A stretch of DNA of 64,000 nt from Lingula anatina (GCF_001039355.2 NW_019775843.1:12096-76095), one strand, 5' to 3'; shown: positions 13,109 to 25,586, numbered from the stretch's first letter. Program-made: numbers and translations. Notes: generated by a model not told the origin, from the letters alone.

Positions 13109-13260
13109 ATGCACAGCAAATACAGGACTTTGCTTTTTATTATCATCGATTTTTTAAAAGGAACTACAGCCATAAGCAAACGTACCATGGTCAATGATTT
13201 AAATAGAAAAAAATGCAGTGAACATCTGTCTTCACGCTGGAATCACATGTAGACACTATC
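13109..13260 (+). promoter_or_regulatory. proximal promoter / 5' UTR of gene B
   Basis: Sequence immediately upstream of the gene B start codon, with a TATA-like TTTAAATAG about 60 bp before the ATG. The block is duplicated at 15231-15440 together with the first bases of exon 1. The transcription start is not determined. Confidence 0.35.
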
Positions 13261-16200
13261 ATGATTTTGGACATTTTTGTAGTCATGTTAATGGTCTTAC
13301 CATTGCCACATGCTCTCACGGCAAATGGGTCTACTTTGGACATGTGCCGCCCTAGTACCGGGAGTGGTTCTACGCCAATCAGAGTGACTCCTGAATATGA
13401 AGTCCCGGTTTATCTGGCAGAATATCCCGCCGTTTCCAACCTCAACTGTCTCGCGTACTGCCCATCTTACAATAACTGCCAGTCCACGTACTTTGATGGA
13501 CGCGCCAAGAAATGTTACATTCTTGATATTCAGCAAGAGACGACTGGGTATGAGACGAGCAGCGTGGTGGAGAGTGGAGGGGTGGTGACCAATCTGCAGG
13601 CGCAGGCGGTGAGTGGTATTTTGGGTTTAGCAGCTAAAAATAATGCAATCTTCATCGTTTCGTTGCTATTTTGTATCTTATATGATATATTCTTCTAAAT
13701 AAACGGACTGGTTCGGGTATCAGACCATAAATGCTTTATGTCTGTGAAACTGTTGAGGATTTTGACCCAGTTTAGGACTTATAAGGTTTATTTTTATTCA
13801 TCCCATTTCATTTTATTTATTATTTTAATATCTTAAAGGGACATTTGTTTCAAAGGAAACGACTATCATCATGCTTTTTTGTTTTTAAGACATTGACAAA
13901 TAGATTGAGGAATTTCGTCTCTTTTCAATTAAATTTTTTCCTGTCAAAGCAAAAGTTACGTTTTAAAAACATATTTACAACTAATCGGAGTGTGTCTAAA
14001 ATCAGTATGCTGCGAACGACGGCCCCACACCACACCTGGATACCGAGTGATTTTAGAAATTGAAAACAAAAAATAATGAAAGAGTGATTGACACTCAATT
14101 GTTGTCCAGATTAATAAGAAAATTAAATAATTGGATGGTGAAATTTAAAAAATGAAACATGCATTTATGTACAGTAGCTCTGTTTTCTGCGATTAACGGA
14201 CTAAACAATGCACTTAAATTTCTGAACTTATTAACAGATATCTATTGTGAAAAGAACTTCATAATGAACAAACTGTTAAATCCAAATTATTCGTAATTGC
14301 CCCTTAAACTGAATTAAAAATCAAATACACTCCAAATTTGCTAAGAAGTTTTCATTTCATTTGATACCATTGCAGCCAACCAAGCATTATGACATTTCAT
14401 ACAAATTCACAACTATTGAGTGTTTTTTATTCTAATTACGTCCTTTTTTAATGGAAACACCTAATCATAATAAAGTGCCAATCGCTGCTAAGTGATAAAT
14501 TCAAATTTCATGGATAATCAACATTTAAAATTAATCGTTTTGTACTGGTAGAATTGAACATAAAAATAAACAACCAAGTACACCATAAATTTGATAATCT
14601 TGAAATCGAATTGCCTTCCTGTGCGTGCATCTGAACACAATCCTATATTTCCTGTTTGTTACAGGTAAACGCACTCGTGGAGTCAACCTACAGCGAGTGT
14701 GCCAACTCTCCTTGTTCAGAGGCGGGCCGATGTCGGGCCACGTGTGACACCAGGGAGGTCTACTGTGTAGGTAGGTGAATGGCTTGCTGCAGTACTTCCG
14801 CTTTATTAAGAACCGCCTCGCGCCAGTGTCATACTAGAGATAATCAAATGCTTAGGCTAGATGAGGACATTCGTGTGAACATGGCAAACTTTTCTACTGT
14901 GCTAGGTTGGTGGACAGAACCAGAGCGTCTCAGTCTGTTCTGTTAACGTTGCTGTAAGAATATTGTCAGAATATAATTACTTTCTTTAGAAAGATCAAAA
15001 TATGGTGCTTTCTTTTTGTTCGAGCCAAATAAATATTTAGATGGACAAGAAAGAGTCGTTTTTTGGCCTCGATCGAACACGATGGAGCAAAAGCGGATGC
15101 AGAAAACAATCATTCTGTTATTCAAAAGTGAGCTTTGATATGATCGATACATGCCCAGACGCAACATATCAAAGGAATAGATCCTGCATTGTGTCTCCAA
15201 AACTTGCTTTTATAGCGTATTTCGCATACATTGCACAAGAAATACAGGACTTTGCTTTTTCTTATCATCGATTTTTAAAAGGAACTACAGCCATAAGCAA
15301 ACGTACCATGGTCAATGATTTAAATAGAAAAAAAATGCAGTGAACATCTGTCTTCATGCTGGAATCACTTGGGGGAATACATGTAGACACTATAGATTTT
15401 GGACTTTTTTGTAGTCCTGTTAATGGTCTTACCATTGGCATAGTATTTTTTTACCCGTTTTAAACATGCGCTTTATCAGCTCTTTATTGTGTAAACTGTT
15501 AATAATGTTACTGAAACCTCTGAAACCAAAAACTTCGAAGCACTTTTGAACTATAGGAACGGCATTATCCGCATTTTGCCCCGTTTATGTTAAGAAAAAC
15601 CTGACACCAAAATATCTGACATCTTTTATTTAATAGTTGTTGGCTGTTTTATGTCTCTCTATCCTCTCTGACCAATATATAATATTAATTTAGGCAGGGG
15701 TACGGAGTGTGAGTGCTTTGACATCGATATTTTTAATTCTTTTGATGGTGATAGTTAAAATTGAAACCGCTGATCTCGTGGTCCCACTCCATTTGAGGTA
15801 CAGACCTGTTTCGACTCCTTTCTTTTTGGTGTAAGAAATAGTCTGCAATACATATCATCGAATAGATTAAATATTCATATCCTTATACAAGTTACCCCAT
15901 GTCTCGCGTTCAGTAGAATACAGAAAGGCTGTTGATTAAACGAGTAAATTGGAAGCAAGACGAGGCGGGTTTACCTGTTAAAATGACTGCATTTAGCGAC
16001 AATCCCCGCGGAGATGGGTCCAGCTACGTAGAATTAATCTTAAAATAAGGTTATCTCATAAAGATAAGTTCACGTGGCTCCTAAAAAAACAGTTGGTCTA
16101 TAACATATAATAAAATGATCATAAAGATGATCAAACTTTAACTTAATGTTAAGGACTAATTTTGTTTCATTTCCAGGCGACCTGTCGGACTGTGAAGAGA

Positions 16201-19200
16201 CGCCTTTTTCTAACATATACGAGTGGACCACGACGACCTCCAAGAGTGTCGGCACTGAAACTGTGTTTGTACGTTCGCCTTTAAGTCTTTACTCACATTG
16301 CCCACTCCCTTGACAGTGTTTGTTTTTCTTGCGGTTGAATAGGGGAAAGTACCATCAGGCCGGCGGATTGCAGTGTATATCATGAAATATTAAAAAGCTA
16401 CATGAGAGGGTTTAATTTTGATATTCGATGGTTACTACATGCCAAAGAGTATGAATAACACGAAAAAGTGTATAGAGGAAGGGTAAATTAAGAAGTAAGA
16501 TAAGCATTTTAAAAGTATATCACATCTGATACTTGCGCAAAATAATATATCACACATATGAGATGCATAACCTTAAACTAGGGTCGAAAGAAAAAAAAAA
16601 CTACAAAATATAGTTTAAGACAGGTTAATGCTACAAGCCTAATACATGTATATGTAACCCTGCTCCTAACCAACACACCAAAACAAATCATAATTTGATT
16701 TTTGATTTTGTATCATGAGGAACACCCACACTGTTTCAATGACAAAGATATGCTAATTGAGGTATATGTTGACATATTAAGAATGCCTTAAAGGCACCAA
16801 ATCGTTATAATAAACAAAAGCTAAGAGTACCTATAAAATCACTTGGTGACAACAACTGTCTGTTTTATTAATTATCTTATCATACATGTATAAAATAACA
16901 CACTAATGTTTATTCTCTCATGATATGAATATTTAATCTATTCGATGATATGTATTGCAGACTATTTCTTACACCAAAAAGAAAGGAGTCGAAACAGGTC
17001 TGTACCTCAAAATGGAGTGGGACCACGAGATCAGCGGTAAACACGGCGCATGGGTGCACGTACTGGGTCTTCATGATTGACGGATCAGAATGTGCTGATC
17101 CTGGACGCATCCGGTTCACAGAGTTTAATCACGAGTCTAGAAACCACTTGAAACACACGGAGTGTAAGTTCTTTATTTCTGTAAGTGTTTAGTAGCATAA
17201 GTATGTGTAAAAAAATGGATAGCTTGTTTCCAATTAAAACATGTTATTTAACTTCATGTTTGACGACAGCAAATGTGTCGGTACTTGTTGCTATATTTTC
17301 TGGATTTCGTTTTCTATTATTTGAATACTCATGTCATTTTTTAAACACAAATAAGCATATCGTAGCAATTAAAAAAAATCTAAAAGCCATAACAGAAATT
17401 CCAAAACAAAATTATTTATGGTAACGTAAAGGTACATGCATATTCATAGACATTACATGCAGTACTCTAAGAGTATGCGCTGTGCATCAGTGAATTGAGG
17501 ACATATTTCAACGGCATTAAATTTCTTCTGTTATTAATTTCACCAATCTTTATTTTTCTCTTAGTTTTCGGTATCTGTAATAACATAGCATCCGGAGTGA
17601 GATCAATTTCTCTAGCAACTGTTAGATGTAGCGCAGATCGAAGTAACTATGTTGGATGGAGAGCTAGAAGCAGGATAACCGTGGCCGAAGTAGAATACGG
17701 CGTTGGCTCTGGTAAGAAGACAACGGATTTTTATTGAAATGAAAAAAAATGTGAGAATCGCTGTTGTGGAATTTTAAGCCTATGTGATGATGACTTAATC
17801 TTTTCTCCCTAAGTCCATGACCTACTGCCTCATTAACATTCATCACAAGTGCTAAGAAATACAAAAGAGAAACAATAGGAACACCTTTTGTTTTAGTGTT
17901 CGGATAGCGGCTCACCACTACATAATTTACCATAATCACCGTTCAGTAAAAGAGATAAATACCATGATTATACCTGTAGACTAAAGTTTCCGACAGACCC
18001 GGACAACGGGAGGAGGACGTTGATCAATGCTATTCAAAAGGGCTTAAATGTTGCGCATCTGCCGACACTAAAGTTCCCTTTCGCATTAGATTAACGATTT
18101 CATTGTTATCAAGAACCAGAGAGAGAGAGAACAAACTCAAAGAGAAACTCGTTTTTAAAAGTCATATAGTCACCGTTTCTATTCTAGGCTGAATACTGCA
18201 AACTTCTCATTTATGTTTTAGGTGCCTGCGCCTCGCTGTCTACATTTAACATTCAATATCTGAACAAGTACTACTACGCTTACACAGGAAGTGCAAATGC
18301 CTATATTGTGAGTATTAATAATAATAATGTTAAGTCTTACAACTAAAAGTTGGATTTTACAGGTAAGTTTTAAAAAAGTGATAAAAGCAACTAAAACACA
18401 TTATTACAGTAAAACATGAATTCACTGATAAAAATATAAAATCTGAACTGCTTCTTTAAAGTAGTTCCATAAAAGAATTCAATTAATATTAAAATATTAA
18501 ATCAATCAGTTTCTTCAAAATAATTCGATCAATAACACAAAATAATGCAATTATTAAAATATTCTATTAATCAGTTTCATTGTTCATTAAAATTCCTTAG
18601 GGTCCATGGGATAAAAGCCTTTGCATATCTAACAGTTCTAACCTTTGGGATATAGTAGTTCTAAGAGTGTTTCAGAGAATGCCAATGTTCTTTAACTTTT
18701 CGTAATAATTGGTTAAATCTGTGCTTTTCCATACACATGCTTGTAAACATTTTAAGGCATTCGTTGTTGCCACTGATTTGCAAGGGAACAGAGTTGGTTT
18801 TTTTTTTAATGCTTCGGTGGACGAATTGTTTGGATACATGCAGTTGAATTTTGATTGGGTACGAAATACTTCACTTACAATGTACGTTAGTGTTGGTTTA
18901 AACCTTGGGCACAGCAATTAACCATACATGATTGGGAGTGACAACAAGGAGGGCCTTAACAAAAATGACTAAAAATAGCCCCACATTTTGCTTTTTCTCT
19001 TCCACCAATACAGGTAGTGGTGTAATTAGTTGTGCAACTATCTTCTAGAGCGAGACATTCCGGAAGAGGGCCAGTGATACAGCACTTGTCATTCATTATT
19101 CTGGAAATTTGTATGTGTCCGGAAGCCCCGCCTGTTCGCGATGGTACTTTAAGTTTAATGGAGCAGAATGCCAAAACCCAGGCACTGTCGATATGGTCTT

Positions 19201-19251
19201 CTACGTGCAAGGAGATAGCATGTTTCACAGGGGATATGCATGTAGGTTTTT

Positions 19252-19286
<35 letters not shown>

Positions 19287-21406
19287 AACATTATTAAGTT
19301 AAAAAAGAAAGCATATGTTTGTATAACACTAGAAGTCTATATAGTATCAGGTTTGATTATGATTACTTAACACATCACATGCAATGATAAAATTTTTAAT
19401 GTTTTTATCGGAAAATATTGAACGAGTTTGGAGAATGGCTTTTTCATAACGAGACTAACATTGATTCAAAACTACAATCATCTATGTATAGCCTGTGCAA
19501 TGATTTTCATCCTCAGTACACGGACTATGTAAAGGACTTGCGGCAGGGACGGTTACGGTTTCCCTTCACGTTGGAGCCTGTTACGATAGCTATAATGCAG
19601 GCCATCCCCATACCGGTTGGAATCAAGAGAATATACTGATCATGGAGGAGTCGCGTCTTGGCAATGATATAAGTGCTGGTGAGTGTTCATTTATATTTGC
19701 ACAGGCCCTCTTCACATCGAAAGTTATATCTCAGCGATATAGCTGTGTTTTGAAAGGTTCTACAGTCTAACTGCGTCACGAGAGGGGTGGACTTTACTTC
19801 CCAGCACAGATTACTTTTCTCTTTTGATGATTTCGGGGGACACTTTTACGCACTGTGAGAGCATGGAAGAACGTACTTCCAAAGTAAAGCCTCCGACACA
19901 CTTATTCGGAATCAGCAGTAATCAGGCAGAATGAACCGGAGTGAAGAATTTTCAAGATTCGCACCAAATTCGGGAAGAAAAAAACAATTGACCTAAATTC
20001 TTGTAAGATTACCGTTGGAATACTCAGTATGCGCTTCGAACCCGCCTGGGATGATTCGTGCACATTTTGGGTGTATTAGCCCTCAAATGCAGTTCGAATG
20101 TAGTTGAACACACATTCGAGGGAGAACCGAAATGGCAAAACACTTCAAATCCTGCCAGAATTAGCCAGAATGCAACTCGAATGCATCTCGATCCTATTTC
20201 AGCCAGCAATCGAACTACAGCGCATTCTGAGTATTCCAACGGCATTCTTAAAAGGATTTAGATCAATTTGAAATTTCTTCCCGAATTTAGTACGAATTTT
20301 GAAATTTAGTCATTCCGCCTGGTTCTGCTTGATTCCTGCTGATTCCGAATAAGTGTGACGGGGGTTTTAGCTGTGTCTATAAGGTACAGCAATCGATGTA
20401 TAAATCCTGTACGCAAACTACCACGACTGAAAAGCACAACCACGATATATAAAGCACCATCAGGTATGACGTGTCACATGTGCTGGTCAGTAATAAAGCA
20501 CAAATTACACACAATTTTGCTTCTTCTCATCCTATTCTTGAATCTTTCCAGTTCTCACCCCAAGTGGTCACGCATATCGTCTCCCAGTGGTGAACAGACA
20601 GCACGGGTGGTGGCTCAGCCTTAACAACGGGAACAATAATGCACTCATCAAGGTGAGCTAAATGTACACTGGCGTTTTGGGTTATTCAATGAACTGGCGT
20701 ATTGTGACGTCATTGTGACGTAAGTTTTTGCTTGTTGATTATGATGGTGTGCACTCAGTTGGGATTTTTCCATATTTTTCTTCAGGCTTTTCGTGTACAA
20801 CAAAATATATTCGGACAGTGGCATTAATGTTATCTGGAGTTTCAACTGTCGTATCCTTGGAAACCCAAATTGTGGGCGCTGGTACGTGACCTTTAACGGA
20901 ACTGAGTGTAATAATCCGGGCAGTATTGAGAGAGTTATGTACGAGTTAGGACCTTCAGAGGCCCACTGGCATCAGCCTTGTGTAGGTAAGTGTGTTTTGT
21001 AATGGTTTCCTCATTGTCTCGTAGAGACCTAGCTTACGCCAAGCATGTCCCTTTTTTCTGCCATACACTCCCATGAACTCCGTAACACAGACCTAAAGTT
21101 TCTTTTCACTGTGGAATTGTCTGACTTATTAAACCCTACATTTCGAGAGAGACATTTTCTCATAGGTTAAATGTTCGTTTTACATCATTTCATTGGTCGA
21201 TCCAGTGAAATATCACCTTTCCCATTCTTAATCGAAAGTTTGGGGTTTTTCTTTCAGTGGATGGAATCTGCCACGACATTCCAAGCGGACCAACAAGTGT
21301 TGAGTTGAGAACAGCGCCTTGTGCTGGTTATTCAGGCCATGGAATGTACACAGGGTGGCAATCCAGCACTAACGTCATTGTCGAAGAAGTGTTTGTAGGC
21401 GTTTGA
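13261..21406 (+). CDS. gene B: secreted PAN plus three CTHRC1-like modules; two +1 indels
   Basis: Eleven exons: 13261-13608, 14665-14770, 16177-16268, 16961-17163, 17565-17711, 18222-18307, 19049-19241, 19517-19678, 20552-20652, 20786-20985 and 21258-21406 (TGA). Residues 1-20 form a signal peptide. Residues 29-100 are PAN/apple-like, with Cys at 63, 67, 73 and 85 in the C-x3-C-x5-C-x11-C spacing. Next come a five-Cys segment (Cys at 128, 133, 139, 143 and 150) and three CTHRC1-like modules parallel to gene A. Two exons are one base longer than their gene A equivalents: exon 4 (AAAA for AAA near 17009) and exon 10 (TTTT for TTT near 20788). As assembled, exon 4 hits a stop in the inherited frame, so this is either a pseudogene or homopolymer sequencing error. 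Splice sites and the remaining frames are intact, which favours a recently or falsely broken gene. With both indels discounted the product would be about 594 residues. Confidence 0.78.
13698..13703 (+). promoter_or_regulatory. possible intronic poly(A) signal in gene B
   Basis: AATAAA overlaps the stop codon reached when exon 1 is read through its splice donor (stop at 13696-13698). It could end a short transcript, but AATAAA is common by chance in AT-rich DNA. Confidence 0.3.
15231..15440 (+). repeat. displaced copy of gene B promoter and exon 1 start
   Basis: This block repeats 13109-13303 with small changes, including GGAACTACAGCCATAAGCAA and CAGTGAACATCTGTCTTCA. The start codon is lost (ACTATAGATTTTGG where the gene has ACTATCATGATTTTGG). 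It lies in intron 2 of gene B in the same orientation. Confidence 0.85.
15766..15881 (-). repeat. inverted copy of intron 3 end and exon 4 start of gene B
   Basis: The minus strand reproduces 16922-17038: the last part of intron 3, the AG acceptor and the first 78 bases of exon 4. In this copy the run is AAA (CTCAAATGGAGTGGG), so the frame matches gene A, unlike the exon itself. Confidence 0.88.
19255..19283. repeat. (GA)n microsatellite
   Basis: Uninterrupted GA run a few bases after the donor of exon 19049-19241. Confidence 0.95.
19889..20366. mobile_element. inverted-repeat element of the CCCCCGTCACACTT family
   Basis: The left end CCTCCGACACACTTATTCGG and right end CCGAATAAGTGTGACGGGGG are inverted repeats, with matching inner GATTCCTGCTGATTCCG-type sequence. 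About 480 bp, no coding frame. It occupies intron 8 of gene B and has no counterpart in intron 8 of gene A; its relative is at 3825-4866. Confidence 0.75.
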
Positions 21407-22722
21407 ATACCATTTTGGAAAATTCTCAAGTTCTGAATCTAACTTTCTGATTGATGAATGGTATAAGCTGTTTATAAAATGCGGCATCGTGCTATGTGTA
21501 CTTATTAAAGCACACACCACCGATGCATTCGGACGCATTTATAATTGAATTAAGATAACTTATGTATTCATTCTTAATTTTCCCTGTGATTGAATATTAT
21601 TGGATGTGGAGTATTGGTCCTTTAGGTCTATGTTTAAAATCGGTATTTTAAAACTTTTGTCCAAAATACGTTTGAATCATATGGTATAATAGACTGGTTC
21701 CAGGGAGTATGGTAGACAAACTCGGATAAGGTTTTTGGTTAGTGGTTTCTACATCCTTAAACCCCATACATATCTGGCGGGTAACGATCCTGTATCCTTG
21801 GGCATTTATTAACGATAAAAAAAAGATGCCCGCCAATGCTATAGGAAAGGGCTATACATGTATGGGTAGCAACAACTTCAAGGGAAATATAGTGTCTATA
21901 ATTAACCTAGCAACCTGACTATAAACCACTGTTGAACCAGTGAGTTAACCTCAAAAACAGCCATTTTAGAGCTTTTCGCTGGAATTTAATTTATTACACT
22001 TGCACATAAAAAGTGTACATGCAAGCAAAAGGTTATCCACACTGTTTAATTTACCGGGGAAATTTATTTTTGTAACAGTCTGGTTATAGAAACCCCGTAT
22101 CAACAAAGAGTTTTCTATCTGCTTCAGCAATGAAAGTCACTCTGCTCCTTATCCTGGAAAACAATCTGAATTGTATATGCTTAGTTCGGAAACCATCTGG
22201 GACGGTTCCTGTTAGGGCAACGAATAATCATTATAAGTAAGACTGAGCTATCAAGAATTTTTAAATATCGTGACGTTAAAATGTTGCAACAGATGATAAA
22301 TCTAAATGCTCCACATTTGGTGTTCTCTTGGGAGTTTTTGTAAATTCATTCTTACCGTATTTGGCACATTGTTATTCTGAATGTTTCTGAGTTTGTATAG
22401 ATGTGATGAACTGTTTATTTAAACAACATTCCATAAGAAACAAGTGGTTTTAATCCTCCAGTACCTTTGTTTAAAACCTTTATGTTTACATATTTTGATG
22501 TAGGTACATAGCAAGTTTACGAAGTCATTGGGGAATTGTAAATATACTGTCATTCAAACTTATGTCTCTATTTTTCCTTGTAGACTGTATATGTATTATA
22601 TGGGCTTACAACTTAATGTTTGCTTTAAGGTTGATTATTTGAGACAAGTGTATTTCAGTGTATGCAGTGTGCACGTTTTACGATATGCTGACTGAAATTA
22701 TATTTTTTCCAATCAACTCTTG

Positions 22723-22728
22723 AATAAA
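22723..22728 (+). terminator. candidate poly(A) signal of gene B
   Basis: AATAAA about 1.3 kb after the gene B stop. Nothing else supports it. Confidence 0.25.
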
Positions 22729-25543
22729 TCAATCAATAGGCGTACTCTTAATATACGTGTGGGTGACTTATTAAATAATGTTTAATATAAAAGGTAAATG
22801 TGTTTAATTAAAAGAAAACAAGTAATCATTTTCAAAAATCGGTAATTCTACGTGTCGTTTAGCTTATGCACCAGTGGCATTTACTATTTACCGCCTAACG
22901 ATGTCAGATGCATTGTTCTGATTGATTTTTTTCTAAATCATTGCGATAATTGACGCCAATGTGATTGGAATTAGGGAACAACTACTGCACTGGACTACCT
23001 ACACCGAAATATATCGATTTTGAGTGCAATCATGGGACAACTACTACATTCAATTACCTTTAGCCGAAAGATACAAATTTTGCATCTACTGTTATCTGTA
23101 TAATCTGTTCTGGGGCACACTCTTACCTAACCTGCTCTACCTGATATTTACCTATTCTTTTTCTTCAGAGGTCGGTTTTAGCAAGAAGGATCTTTGGGAC
23201 AGCTATAAAACCTTTATACATATAGCTATAGTTATAAATCATTCTTACTATTAGTGACAATACATGTAGTGCATCTCCTTAAATGGCCCTCGACCCACAA
23301 AGATACGCACACGCACACCCCCAAACCAAGATCGCCCCCCCCCCCCCTTACATAACTCTGTTAATGGGATACAGCCTGTACATGTAATTACTCACTCAAT
23401 TCTCTGTGGGAACGGCGCTCTACAAAGATAAGACTTCCCCAATCAAAATTTGGGTAAATATTTATTCCGTATCCAAGGTTTATGAACAGGTAATACTTTA
23501 GTTTGAGTTTACTAAAACCGGAGAGAGCTCACGGACAAAATAAGGACGCCAAAGGTAAAGTGCTATTGACAGGCTTCTAACATCATCTTTTTTTAATCAC
23601 GTGTCATATTAAGCAGAATACACAATATCTATGGTACAGGGCTTATTATAGCCAAACTTAATTTAATCGTGTTCAAATTAAACATGTAAACACGTAAGCA
23701 GTGGCTCATCTTATTTGTCACGCTGGATTCGTAAAGACAAAATGTGTTGATGTATTAGCAAAAGAAATTTAACAATACTCTATATTTTTGTCGTAATCGT
23801 CAGTTCGTCACTCAGAAAAACCTTCAAAATCTTGAAAACCTAAATTTTCAGCAACATGTCTGTTGCAAGCCAGCAGAGAGAGAGGATGATTCGTAAGGGA
23901 AACGAATCACATATTTTGCCGGAAAGAGTCCGCTCTCTAATCTGGGTTTTGAAGTTTGCACTTCAATTAGTTTCCCATCTTTACTATCGCTGATTAATGC
24001 AAGTATTTCCATAATAAAATCCAGAGTAAAGGTTTGCCCCAAACCACGAGTAATTATATTGTGAAGGTTATACGACTCTCTAATTCAATTCCCCGTAAGT
24101 TAGGCAAGATAAATAACGAACACCAGTTTCAAGTTCTTCGTCAGAAAGCATTGTTAATGTACTCAAAGCTGAAATACGGATGCAAGATTCGCTGCCATTC
24201 AAATTTTAAATTGGGGCAACTGAACGTAAGATTACCATCTACGAAACTATCGTCTGCCTTTTTCCGTTTTCCTCTTTCTCCGTTACATGAATGCATGCGA
24301 CTTTAAGACGTTTTTAGCTTTGGAATGAAATGTCTAAAAACGGAGAAATCAGGGAAGAAAGGGGTTTATTTTTTATTTTTTATTTTGTATATTTTCTTTT
24401 CGTTGTCTGATGTTTCTTTCTATGTGACATACAAAAAAGGCAAACAGTCTCAGATCACCTCCAGAAAACAAGAAGGCAACGGCTGTTTGAAGGGCAACAC
24501 TGCTTTTGGGCGTGGTTGTTTTACTATCACAATAAGATAAACACAGAATAAGTGGGACATATTCAACCTTGTCACATAAAGTTATCAATAGCTATAAGAA
24601 AAGGGTGCAGTTATAATAATAATAATAATAATAGTTGTTGTTGTTGTTGTTGTTGTTGTTGACACTTCACACAGTTTTGTACATAATTTCTAACTAAATA
24701 TCTTTCTAACAGTACGGGGCACTACTTATACTTAAAGTAGGAGGACTGCTGTTTGCAGACTTTGTCCTATAGCAACACCCTAACTCTTCCTTTGTTCACG
24801 TCAACTGATTTATCATACCTTATCAAGAGTCATTAATCTACACATTCTTAATGGGAAGTTGTTATCGGTCTCTTGTGAGGTTTAATGGGTCCAATACCAT
24901 ACTAGTGGTACTTCGTAGTGGTGTGCAAACACGATTTTATATGTTGTAGTAACGTGGATTTCTCATTGGCACGACATCTTATACTCAGTTTGAGAAGAGA
25001 GCTGTGGGTCGCTTGGTGACGCGCCTTAGATTGGTGCCTGTTGTAAATTATACCTATTATATCATTGAATGTAAAACTTGAGAGGCCCCAGTGAATTCCA
25101 TTTAAGTCAAGGAAGTTAAACCTCATCACAAAAGCATATTTCTTCTCGGTGGGGTATTTTACGACACCGTGGTATTATTTACGAAAAAAAATTATTTTTT
25201 GGTAGTTATATACAGAACGTAAGCTTTTAGAGAAATCTAAATACATTAAATACACAGTGCTGGAGATTAACACGCCTCCGCTTGTTTAAAACGTACTCAT
25301 ACAATCACCAGTTTTTCTGTCTTAAACGTCCCCACCCTGTTTGAATAGGTTAAGTGCGATCTATTAGTGTCCCATTTATTTGTTCTTTAGGTTAATCTAT
25401 AAGTCTATTCCTTTGTGTAGCTATCTCTTTGTTTTAACTTTATTGCCATATGCGTATGGGTGAGTATGGCATCTTACATTGGCTAAACAATGGCCTAAAA
25501 CACAACATAACCCTACATGTACCAGATATCTCAGCGACACACT

Positions 25544-25586
25544 GGAAGACTGTCAGAAAATAACGGTATCTCTGGATCCGCCCCTG
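25544..25586. mobile_element. solo right end of a GGGGCGGATTTAGG-type element
   Basis: GGAAGACTGTCAGAAAATA followed by CTCTGGATCCGCCCCTG matches the right end of the complete copy at 27813-27980. No left end is found upstream. It lies about 60 bp before the start codon of the first PLAC8 gene. Confidence 0.65.

Larger units (their letters stand above)
9989..13260. other. intergenic region between genes A and B
   Basis: The part at 10240-10430 resembles the 3' flank of gene B (about 22075-22215), so the tandem duplication extends past the coding exons. A third short copy of that flank lies at about 10790-10860 (GAAGAGTTTTTTGCAAAGCC). The region also holds the 36-bp repeats at 11284-11398, a CA repeat, and AT-rich sequence. 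I see no convincing gene; the open frames here have no recognisable domains or splice context. Confidence 0.6.

Noticed and set aside
14665-14770. Calling the five-Cys exon a true EGF domain
   Set aside because: The Cys spacing (4, 5, 3, 6) does not fit the EGF pattern well, so only a small Cys-rich segment is claimed.
24034-24540. Open frames of 70-90 codons near 24 kb
   Set aside because: No domain similarity recognised and composition like surrounding intergenic DNA.
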